A stretch of DNA of 64,000 bases from Sinosporangium album (GTDB lineage: Bacteria > Actinomycetota > Actinomycetes > Streptosporangiales > Streptosporangiaceae). Positions 56,591-64,000 of this stretch are shown piece after piece; positions within the stretch are counted from its first letter, which is position 1, and the number at the start of each line of letters is the position of its first letter. The stretch spans positions 100,828 through 164,827 of the forward strand of contig NZ_FNCN01000005.1 of assembly GCF_900100605.1 (NCBI RefSeq), given 5' to 3'. The notes below the pieces were generated by a model, which saw only the letters and a program-made list of their open reading frames with translations, had not been told where the DNA came from and searched no databases. Both the position numbers and the translations under genes were made by a program.

Positions 56591-56625
56591 CCTAGGCCCC
56601 GGCCGCCTATGGCCCGGGGCCTAGG
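56591..56625 (+). terminator. Terminator after mec
   Basis: A perfect 12-bp stem CCTAGGCCCCGG (56591-56602) / CCGGGGCCTAGG (56614-56625) with an 11-nt loop; outer AGCGA/TCGCT pairs may extend it across a bulge. It separates mec from cysO. Confidence 0.7.
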
Positions 56626-56666
56626 TCGCTGCCATCGTTTGTATGGCCTTGAGTAAGCTGGTCCCC

Positions 56667-56774
56667 ATGCCGACTGTTGACCCGTGCCCAGCCTCGCGGG
56701 TCCCCGCGCCTGTGCAGAGCTATCTGTTCGCACACACTCCGTTGGTCGTCGTCTACGACTGTCCGGGGCGATAG
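56667..56774 (+). CDS. Possible 35-residue leader peptide upstream of cysO
   Basis: ATG-started ORF beginning MPTVDPCPASRV and ending VVVYDCPGR. It has two Cys codons, one five residues from the end. A GC-rich stem and the cysO gene follow. A leader peptide sensing cysteine is conceivable, but there is no run of Cys codons and no clear alternative stem. It could also be a small protein in its own right. Confidence 0.4.
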   Translation: MPTVDPCPASRVPAPVQSYLFAHTPLVVVYDCPGR

Positions 56775-56886
56775 ATCCGGTCGCCGCTCTCAATGGGCGG
56801 GCTCCCGGAACAGCTCGCCGCCCGGCCGTGTTGAGATGCGTTGGGCGTTCTCACGACGGATTAACGATCAAGGAGATTCAACCGCG

Positions 56887-58115
<1,229 letters not shown>

Positions 58116-58169
58116 GCGCCCGCGCCGCGGCCAAGCCACCGGACGCGACAAGCACGACGTGAAACGCGA

Positions 58170-58205
58170 GAAGCGGCCGACCCCCGCGCGGGGGTCGGCC
58201 GCTTC
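58170..58205. terminator. Strong convergent terminator between cysM and the DUF3352 gene
   Basis: A 16-bp perfect stem, GAAGCGGCCGACCCCC (58170-58185) with its complement at 58190-58205, and a 4-nt GCGC loop. It lies 54 nt past cysM and 9 nt past the end of the minus-strand gene. Confidence 0.85.
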
Positions 58206-58214
58206 GCCATGGGG

Positions 58215-60056
58215 TCAGTTGAACAGCAGGCGCAGGGAGAACGAGGCGTCGTTCCCGGCCTGCTTGCCGCTGAGTCCTACGGCGCGCAGCACCTGGAGGT
58301 TGGCGCGCTCGTCGCCGGACATGCCCTCCAGGTAGAACTTCTCGATCTTGTCCAGGTCGACGAAGGCGGCGTAGTTCGCCGCGTCGCCGTCGGCCACGGC
58401 GAGCTGGTAGGTCTCGTTCTCGCCGAGGGTGCCGCCGCCCTGGGCGAGCTGCTGGGCGTACTGCTGCGAGGTCGCGACGGCCACGCTGCCGTCGCCGTCG
58501 GCCTTGGCGAGCTGCGGCACGGGCTGGCCGCTGCCGGAAAGGGCCCGCTCGATCTTGCCCACCACGTCCTTGACCTTGGCCGGGTCGCCGGTGCCGATGC
58601 GCAGACCCGCGGTGAACTGCTGGGTGCTCAGGCCGGTGCCGTCCAGCGAGACGGTGAGGTTGTCGCCGAGCAGGGTGACGAGGTCGCCCGGGATGGCAAG
58701 GCCGTATTGCTGCTGGGCGGAGGTGATGAACTGCTGGAGCGCCTGGCCGTCGGAGGCGGAGCCCAGCGACTTGATCACCTGGTCCCACTGCTTTTCGAGG
58801 GACTTGCCGGCGCCGCTGATGGAGACGGCCGCGGCGGTCGAGACGGGCAGCTTCCCGAGCGGCACGGGGCTGAGCTCCCCGACGTCGATCCCTTCGGCTC
58901 CACGCACGAGGCCGGCGAGCTCCGCGTACTGGCCGTCGAACCGCAGCGCGGCGACGACGCGGGCGTTCTTGAGCTGCTCGGCGTTGAACGCCTGGTCGGC
59001 GGCGGTGCCGGCGACGCCGATCAGCTTGCCGGGGGCGAACCAGGCCGAGAGCACACCGGGCTCGCCGAGGGCGGCCAGGTCGCCGGTGAATTCGGCGTTC
59101 TCGGCGAGCGTGGGGGCCGCGGCGTGGTGGTTCCCCGCCGCCGGGCTCTCCGTGATGATGATGTAGTCCTCACGGAAGGCGATGCCGTATTCGTCATCGC
59201 CCATGAGCTTCTTCACGCCCTCGCGGGCCTGCGCCTCGTCGGTCACCTGGATGGCGAAAGCGAGGTCGGGGCTGGCCTCCCCCCGTGCGCCGGGCAGCAG
59301 GGCGACGCCGACCCGGCTGCCGAGCCACGGTTCGATGTCGCGGGCGTAGGTCAGGTCGCTGCCGGCGCCCAGGTCCTTGAGCACGCCGTCGAAGAGGGAC
59401 TTGCGCAGATCGTCGCCGGCGAAGGCGTCCTTGGTCGCGGAGAACTTCCTGGCGATCTCGAACAGCGCGAGTTTCTGGTTGGCCGCGGGGTCGAGGTCCA
59501 GGCGCACATAGGCCATCGCGTTGCCCGGCAGCACCTCGTGCGGCTGCGTGCCGCCGCCGCTGAGCATGGTGAAGGCGAAGAACCCGCCGCCGCCCACCAG
59601 GGCGACGACCAGCGCGGCGACCACGGCGATGAGCCAGCCGCCCTTCTTCTTTCGGGGCTCCTCATGGTGCGCGGGAGCCGTACCCAGCATCTCGCCGCCC
59701 TGCCAGGTGGAGGCCTGCTGGGTCTGCTGGGGCTGCTGGTAGGGGTACGGCTGGGCCTGGGTCTGCTGGTAGGGGGAGTTCGGCGGCGGGGGCTGGCTGC
59801 CGTACGGCTGGCCCGGGGCGGGCTGGGCCCCGTAGTGCCGGCCCTGGGGAGGCTGCGAGCCGTACGGCGCGCCCTGCTGGGGCTGGGTGCCGTACGGCGG
59901 GCCTGGGGGATGGGCACCCTGATGTGGATTCTGGTTACCGTGCGGATACGGCTGGGCATATGGGTCCGCTGGCTGCTGCCCTTGAGGCGTGCGATAGCGC
60001 GTTGTCTGATCCGGGTCGTGGCCGGAGGGAGTGCCGGGGGGAAAGTTGGCAGACAT
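58215..60056 (-). CDS. DUF3352 domain membrane protein with repetitive N-terminus
   Basis: A 613-residue protein. Residues 1-135 are Pro/Gln/Tyr/Gly-rich with recurring PYGSQPPQG-type units, and after a KKK stop-transfer signal one membrane helix lies at about 140-165. The large extracytoplasmic domain (170-613) fits DUF3352: VLPGNAMAYVRLDLDPA near 176, LAFAIQVTDEAQAREGVKKL near 268, and an end of GLSGKQAGNDASFSLRLLFN. The function is unknown. The Pro/Gln-rich cytoplasmic arm is probably an interaction segment. Confidence 0.87.
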   Translation of the reverse strand: MSANFPPGTPSGHDPDQTTRYRTPQGQQPADPYAQPYPHGNQNPHQGAHPPGPPYGTQPQQGAPYGSQPPQGRHYGAQPAPGQPYGSQPPPPNSPYQQTQAQPYPYQQPQQTQQASTWQGGEMLGTAPAHHEEPRKKKGGWLIAVVAALVVALVGGGGFFAFTMLSGGGTQPHEVLPGNAMAYVRLDLDPAANQKLALFEIARKFSATKDAFAGDDLRKSLFDGVLKDLGAGSDLTYARDIEPWLGSRVGVALLPGARGEASPDLAFAIQVTDEAQAREGVKKLMGDDEYGIAFREDYIIITESPAAGNHHAAAPTLAENAEFTGDLAALGEPGVLSAWFAPGKLIGVAGTAADQAFNAEQLKNARVVAALRFDGQYAELAGLVRGAEGIDVGELSPVPLGKLPVSTAAAVSISGAGKSLEKQWDQVIKSLGSASDGQALQQFITSAQQQYGLAIPGDLVTLLGDNLTVSLDGTGLSTQQFTAGLRIGTGDPAKVKDVVGKIERALSGSGQPVPQLAKADGDGSVAVATSQQYAQQLAQGGGTLGENETYQLAVADGDAANYAAFVDLDKIEKFYLEGMSGDERANLQVLRAVGLSGKQAGNDASFSLRLLFN

Positions 60057-60159
60057 CTCTACTCACATTGGGAACTATTAACCAGAGCAAAATAGCCCAC
60101 ATTCCATGCGAATCGCTTGCAAATTACTTTCTGTCCGATCAACTTTCTTGATCATGCGC

Positions 60160-60495
60160 TCAAACTCTTTGGAGCGTTCCACGCCGTGTGCTGAGCATGA
60201 CCTCCCCTCCGCCGGTCGAGGCCACGGCCTCCCACGGCACATAAGTGCTCCCCGCGTACAGCAGCCGCTGCAGAAGGTGAACGAACCAGCTCATCCGGCC
60301 TCCGGGGTCTCGGGCCACCCCCAGCAGAATCGGCGCGCGATTGGCCGAAACGATCAATCCGCGCACCTCGAACTCCTCATGGACGCCGAATCCGGTCCCG
60401 CGGCTCTTCACCACCCGCACGTCCACGACCTGTCCAACCCACACACCAGTGGAATCCCACACCGACTGGCCTATGAGATCACCGACTCCCGCCAT
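60160..60495 (-). CDS. PRC-barrel domain protein
   Basis: A 111-residue small beta protein starting AGVGDLIGQSVWDSTGVWVGQVVDVRVVKSRG, split by GTGF. The pattern 'G..V.D..G..VG.V.DVR' is that of PRC-barrel domains, which bind RNA or act in photosystem and ribosome assembly in other groups. The function here is unknown. ATG 60495 follows GGGGGAGGCGAGG. Confidence 0.82.
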   Translation of the reverse strand: MAGVGDLIGQSVWDSTGVWVGQVVDVRVVKSRGTGFGVHEEFEVRGLIVSANRAPILLGVARDPGGRMSWFVHLLQRLLYAGSTYVPWEAVASTGGGEVMLSTRRGTLQRV

Positions 60496-60858
60496 CCTCG
60501 CCTCCCCCGCGAAAACGGTTCTCAGCTTTTCAGTCAGAGGCGTGTTTTCCCTGGTCAGGACGATCTGTGTTTGATCACGCAGTGCATGCGTACGGCAAAG
60601 GCCTAGAATGGCGTTCGGTTACCGGTTGCTCCCGACCGGTGGGCACTTGGCACGCACGTGGCACGCACTCCGTACGCCGGAGGCGTATGCGCGACGGACA
60701 CGAAGAGTGACGACGGAGCGAGCAGCATGGAGCCAGGGATGCGGGTCGGCGGCGGAGGGGGCGCCGGCTCCGGCGACGCTCCCGGCAGGCCCTGCGCGCA
60801 GCCGATGTGAGCATTCTTACCGTGAGCAATCGTCCCAGGTCGCTTACCCTTCTTAATC
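60496..60858. other. 363-nt divergent region between the PRC-barrel gene and murI
   Basis: A TAGAAT -10-like hexamer is at 60604-60609 on the plus strand, without a good -35. An 82-codon plus-strand ORF (60608-60856) and a 27-codon ORF at 60727 are present, but codon content and lack of Shine-Dalgarno argue against both. The region probably holds the divergent promoters. Confidence 0.4.
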
Positions 60859-61734
60859 GTGCCGGAAGCGAGCATCGGAATCTTCGACAGCGGAGTTGGC
60901 GGACTCACGGTCGCGCGAGCGATCATCGACCAGCTCCCCCATGAGTCCATCCTCTATGTGGCCGACTCGGCGCGGCAGCCGTACGGCCCGAAGCGGATCG
61001 CGGAGGTTCGCGCGCACGCGCTGGAGGTGATGGACCACCTTGTGGAGCACGACGTGAAGATGCTGGTGATCGCGTGCAACAGCGCGAGTGCGGCCGTGCT
61101 GCGCGACGCGCGGGAGCGCTACGACGTGCCCGTGGTGGAGGTGATCCAGCCCGCCGCCCGCCGTGCCGTCCGCGCGACCCGCAACGGGCGGGTCGGCGTG
61201 ATCGCGACCAGGGCGACGATCGAGTCGATGGCCTACCACGACGCCTTCGCCGCGGCGCCCGACGTCACGCTGGTGGGCGTGGCCGCACCCCGGCTCGTGG
61301 AGTTCGTCGAGCGAGGCGAAACAATGAGTGAGGAACTGATGGAGGTGATCCGCGACTACCTGCGTCCCGTGATCGACGAGGGCTGCGACACGTTGATCCT
61401 GGGGTGCACGCACTATCCGCTGCTCACCGGACCCATCTCGTACGTCGTCGGCGACGGGGTGACGCTGGTGTCGAGCGCCGAAGAAACGGCCAAGGACGTA
61501 TACCGCGTCCTGCACGACAGGGGTCTGGCAAGCGGCGGAGACTCCCCACACCACCGCTTCCGCACCACCGGCGACGCCTCGCTGTTCGCGCGGCTCGGCC
61601 GGCGGTTCCTCGGCCCGGAGATCGAGGCGGTCGAGTGTGCCGCCGTGGGGGATGTGTCATTGAACGGGCACCGAGAAGGAGAGCGCGATGAAGTTAACGA
61701 TCATCGGGTGTTCGGGGAGTTTTCCGGGTCCTGA
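60859..61734 (+). CDS. murI: Glutamate racemase
   Basis: Makes D-glutamate for peptidoglycan. 291 residues with both catalytic cysteines: Cys73 in VIACNSASA and Cys183 in LGCTHYPLL; the N-terminal motif is [12 protein letters not shown]. Start GTG 60859. The C-terminus runs past the usual end by about 30 residues and overlaps the next gene by 47 nt, an unusually long overlap. Confidence 0.95.
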   Translation: MPEASIGIFDSGVGGLTVARAIIDQLPHESILYVADSARQPYGPKRIAEVRAHALEVMDHLVEHDVKMLVIACNSASAAVLRDARERYDVPVVEVIQPAARRAVRATRNGRVGVIATRATIESMAYHDAFAAAPDVTLVGVAAPRLVEFVERGETMSEELMEVIRDYLRPVIDEGCDTLILGCTHYPLLTGPISYVVGDGVTLVSSAEETAKDVYRVLHDRGLASGGDSPHHRFRTTGDASLFARLGRRFLGPEIEAVECAAVGDVSLNGHREGERDEVNDHRVFGEFSGS

Positions 61735-62452
61735 CAGCCCCGCGTCCTGCTATGTGGTGGAGGCCGACGGGTTCCGCCTGCTGCTGGACTTCGGCAACGG
61801 CTCGCTCGGAACGCTCCAGCGCTTTTTCGGCCTCTACGATGTCGACGCCATCTGCCTTTCGCACCTGCACGCCGACCACTGCCTGGACATCTGCGCCTAC
61901 CACGTCGTCCGTACCTATTCGCCGCACGGCCCTTTCGCCCGCATTCCGGTTCACGCCCCCGCCGACGCGCCGCGGCGCCTGGCGGCGGCCTACGGGATGC
62001 CGGAGGAACCGGGGCTGGAGACCGCGTTCGATTTCGTGCCCCTCTCTCCGGGTGTCACGCAGATCGGCCCGTTCGAGGTGACCAGCGCGCTGATGAACCA
62101 CCCCGTGGAGGCGTACGGCTTCCGCGTGTCCGCCGGCGGGCGGAGCCTGGCGTATTCCGGGGACACCGGAGAGACGCCGGAGCTGGTACGGCTCGCGAAG
62201 GACGTCGACCTCCTCCTGTGTGAGGCGTCGTTCCTTGATATGCCGGACCTGCCGCCCGACCTTCACCTGAGCGGACGGCAGGCGGCCGAGACCGCGGCCA
62301 AGGCGGGCGCGGGCTCGCTCGTGCTGACGCACCTCGTGCCGTGGTTCGATTCCGGACAGATCTACGAAAGCGCGCTGCGCGCCGGATACACCGGGCCGAT
62401 CGAACTCGCCCGCACCGGCGCCGCCTACGACCTGCGGACCTTCACCGCCTGA
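61688..62452 (+). CDS. MBL-fold metallohydrolase, Rv1339-like
   Basis: A 254-residue metallo-beta-lactamase-fold hydrolase. Zinc ligands are in [10 protein letters not shown] (HxHxDH near 57-62), [17 protein letters not shown] and LTHLVPWF. The mycobacterial relative Rv1339 has been described as an atypical cAMP phosphodiesterase; a like role here is inference. ATG 61688 has AGGAGAGCG upstream. The position between murI and rph matches mycobacteria. Confidence 0.9.
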   Translation: MKLTIIGCSGSFPGPDSPASCYVVEADGFRLLLDFGNGSLGTLQRFFGLYDVDAICLSHLHADHCLDICAYHVVRTYSPHGPFARIPVHAPADAPRRLAAAYGMPEEPGLETAFDFVPLSPGVTQIGPFEVTSALMNHPVEAYGFRVSAGGRSLAYSGDTGETPELVRLAKDVDLLLCEASFLDMPDLPPDLHLSGRQAAETAAKAGAGSLVLTHLVPWFDSGQIYESALRAGYTGPIELARTGAAYDLRTFTA

Positions 62453-62500
62453 GCGGCCCTCGGGCGGCGCATTCTCAGGAAACCCCTTAGGGTGTGCGCT

Positions 62501-63217
62501 ATGGCACGCATCGACGGACGCACTCACGACGGACTCCGCCCCGTCACCATCACCCGCGGCTGGCTCGCCCACGCGGAGGGCTCGGTCCTCGTCGAGTTCG
62601 GCGGCACGAAGGTGCTGTGCGCCGCGACGGTCCAGGACAACGTGCCCCGGTGGCGCAAGGGCAGCGGGCTGGGATGGGTCACCGCCGAATACGCCATGTT
62701 GCCCCGGGCCACCAACACCCGGGGCGACCGCGAGTCGGTGCGCGGCCGGATCGGCGGCCGCACGCACGAGATCTCCCGGCTGATCGGTCGGTCGCTGCGC
62801 GCCTGCGTCGACTTCAAGGCCCTCGGCGAGAATTCGGTCGTCCTCGACTGCGATGTGCTCCAGGCCGACGGCGGCACCCGCACCGCCGCGATCACCGGCG
62901 CCTACGTCGCCCTCGCCGACGCGGTGCGCTGGATGCGCTCGCGCAAGATGTGCCCGGGCGACCCGCTGGTCGACTCGGTGGCGGCCGTCTCGGTCGGCAT
63001 CGTGAACGGCAGCCCGATGCTGGACCTCTGCTACACCGAGGACGTCGCCGCCGACACCGACATGAACGTCGTCATGACCGGCGGCGGCGCCTTCGTCGAG
63101 GTGCAGGGCACGGCCGAGGGCACGCCGTTCGACCGGGCGCTGCTGGACAGGCTCCTCGACCTGGCGGGCGGCGGCTGCGCCGAGCTGACCCGCATCCAGA
63201 AGGACGCCCTCGCATGA
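62501..63217 (+). CDS. rph: Ribonuclease PH
   Basis: Phosphate-dependent exoribonuclease that trims the tRNA 3' end. 238 residues; starts [17 protein letters not shown]. Conserved parts include [14 protein letters not shown] near 44, [18 protein letters not shown]-like (here [16 protein letters not shown]) near 84 and [19 protein letters not shown] near 120. The stop overlaps rdgB. Confidence 0.96.
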   Translation: MARIDGRTHDGLRPVTITRGWLAHAEGSVLVEFGGTKVLCAATVQDNVPRWRKGSGLGWVTAEYAMLPRATNTRGDRESVRGRIGGRTHEISRLIGRSLRACVDFKALGENSVVLDCDVLQADGGTRTAAITGAYVALADAVRWMRSRKMCPGDPLVDSVAAVSVGIVNGSPMLDLCYTEDVAADTDMNVVMTGGGAFVEVQGTAEGTPFDRALLDRLLDLAGGGCAELTRIQKDALA

Positions 63218-63834
63218 CCGGTTCCGGCCTCCGCCTCGTCCTCGCCACCAGGAATCCCGGCAAGCTCCGCGAGCTTCGGCGCATCCTCGCCGAGGTGGGC
63301 CTCGACGTCGAACTGCTCAGCCTCGACGAGTTCCCCGCGATCGGCGACATCCCGGAGACCGGGCTCACGTTCGCGGAGAACTCCCTGATCAAGGCGCATG
63401 CCGTGGCCACCGCCACCGGCCTGCCCGCCGTGGCCGACGACTCCGGCCTCTGCGTCGACGCCCTCAGCGGCATGCCGGGCGTCTTCTCGGCCCGCTGGTC
63501 CGGCGGCCACGGTGACGACAAGGCCAACCTCAACCTGCTGCTCGCCCAGATCGCCGACGTCCCGGACGGCAGGCGGGGCGGCCACTTCGCCTGCGCCGCC
63601 GCCCTGGCCCTCCCCTCGGGCACCGAGCATGTCGTCGAGGGCGCCCTGGCGGGGAGCATCATCCGTGAGCCCCGGGGCACGGGCGGCTTCGGCTACGACC
63701 CGATCTTCGTCCCGGAGGGCGGTGCCCGCACTCTGGCGGAGATCCCGCCCGCGGAGAAAGACGCCATGAGCCACCGCGGCCGGGCCTTCCGCCCGCTCGC
63801 CCTCGTCGTGGCCGACCTGCTCCGCGCCGTCTGA
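63214..63834 (+). CDS. rdgB: dITP/XTP pyrophosphatase
   Basis: House-cleaning NTPase that removes dITP, XTP and ITP. 206 residues; N-terminal [34 protein letters not shown] near 48, [11 protein letters not shown] near 71 and [13 protein letters not shown] near 158. ATG 63214 overlaps the rph stop by four nucleotides, indicating coupling. Confidence 0.96.
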   Translation: MTGSGLRLVLATRNPGKLRELRRILAEVGLDVELLSLDEFPAIGDIPETGLTFAENSLIKAHAVATATGLPAVADDSGLCVDALSGMPGVFSARWSGGHGDDKANLNLLLAQIADVPDGRRGGHFACAAALALPSGTEHVVEGALAGSIIREPRGTGGFGYDPIFVPEGGARTLAEIPPAEKDAMSHRGRAFRPLALVVADLLRAV

Positions 63835-63940
63835 CTCAGCCCGCACCGTGGCGGGGGCCGAGAGATCGGTGAGAGTCTCCTTCGGAGGAGCGCCGCTCGC
63901 CCTACTATCGGCCATCAGGTGATGGCTCAGGGGGTGTGGT

Positions 63941-64000
63941 GTGTTCCACGATCGGGAGCGCTTCGCGGGAAAGGTCCACTTTCGCCGTCCCACAGGTTTC
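63941..64000 (+). CDS. Possible start of a further gene (partial, unidentified)
   Basis: A GTG at 63941 opens a frame through the window edge (MFHDRERFAGKVHFRRPTGF). GGGGTGTGGT lies just upstream and a TACTAT -10-like box at 63903-63908. Twenty residues are too few to identify the product; ATG 63922 in another frame is also open to the window edge. Confidence 0.35.
   Translation, partial: MFHDRERFAGKVHFRRPTGF

Larger units (their letters stand above)
56576..56886 (+). other. 311-nt mec-cysO gap: terminator, short ORF, second hairpin
   Basis: The gap contains a 12-bp terminator stem (56591-56625), then a 35-codon ORF (56667-56774) and a GGGCGG/CCGCCC stem (56795-56800 with 56818-56823) before the cysO Shine-Dalgarno (AAGGAG). 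The order ORF, hairpin, gene resembles an attenuator leader. Confidence 0.55.

Noticed and set aside
60608-60856. An 82-codon ORF immediately upstream of murI
   Set aside because: It has no Shine-Dalgarno, Arg/Ala-rich content typical of noncoding GC-rich frames, and lies in a divergent promoter region.

Overview
The window is GC-rich (roughly 70%) actinomycete chromosome, most likely from the Streptosporangiales. The evidence is gene content and order: rpmE-prfA-prmC-tsaC leading into an F-type ATP synthase operon, the actinobacterial mismatch endonuclease NucS, a FilP-type coiled-coil protein, an IcmA-type acyl-CoA mutase, and the clpS-DUF2017-mec-cysO-cysM-murI-rph-rdgB block also found in mycobacteria and streptomycetes. 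Nothing looks like a prophage, insertion sequence, CRISPR array, tRNA or rRNA. The order assignment is an inference; the phylum is secure.

Layout. 0-2.7 kb: end of rpmE, then prfA, prmC and tsaC (translation termination and tRNA modification). 2.8-6.2 kb: an unrecognised two-gene cassette encoding a 988-residue repetitive polyampholyte and a small helical protein with a WXG100-like pattern, set inside otherwise conserved housekeeping genes. 6.2-17.7 kb: glyA, a WecA-like glycan initiator, two small ATP-synthase accessory proteins, atpBEFHAGDC and a DUF2550 gene. 17.7-22.1 kb: a cobalamin adenosyltransferase facing a four-gene ABC exporter and NarL-type two-component operon. 22.3-28.9 kb: STAS protein, TetR, nucS, two alpha/beta hydrolases, an AI-2E family permease and filP. 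29-39 kb: acyl-CoA and B12 metabolism (methylmalonyl-CoA epimerase, thiolase, MeaB, IcmA) with membrane proteins, MarR and a secreted subtilase among them. 39-50 kb: thioredoxin-TPR protein, malic enzyme, YqgE/AlgH protein, a TetR/MFS efflux pair, a GH5-like protein that seems to have lost catalytic residues, a secreted M43-like metalloprotease and a second MFS transporter. 50-64 kb: membrane-anchored hypothetical, DEAD/DEAH helicase, NAD salvage pair (pncB-pncA), clpS, the Mec-CysO-CysM cysteine pathway, DUF3352 and PRC-barrel proteins, murI, MBL hydrolase, rph and rdgB.

How parts fit together. The epimerase, MeaB and the adenosyltransferase all serve B12-dependent acyl-CoA mutases. IcmA carries the isobutyryl-CoA-type specificity residues, but its small B12-binding subunit is not in the window. 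CysO delivers sulfur to CysM and Mec releases cysteine; CysO here carries two residues after its diglycine and so should need trimming. PncA and PncB recycle nicotinamide to nicotinate mononucleotide. Short tandem repeats recur, both in frame (2.8-5.8 kb, 46.1 kb, 50.8 kb) and between genes (17.7, 35.3, 37.2, 40.0 and 42.4 kb). The least explained features are the polyampholyte cassette, the degenerate GH5 protein, a 13-nt repeat carrying TAG on both strands between convergent genes, and a short ORF with hairpins ahead of cysO.
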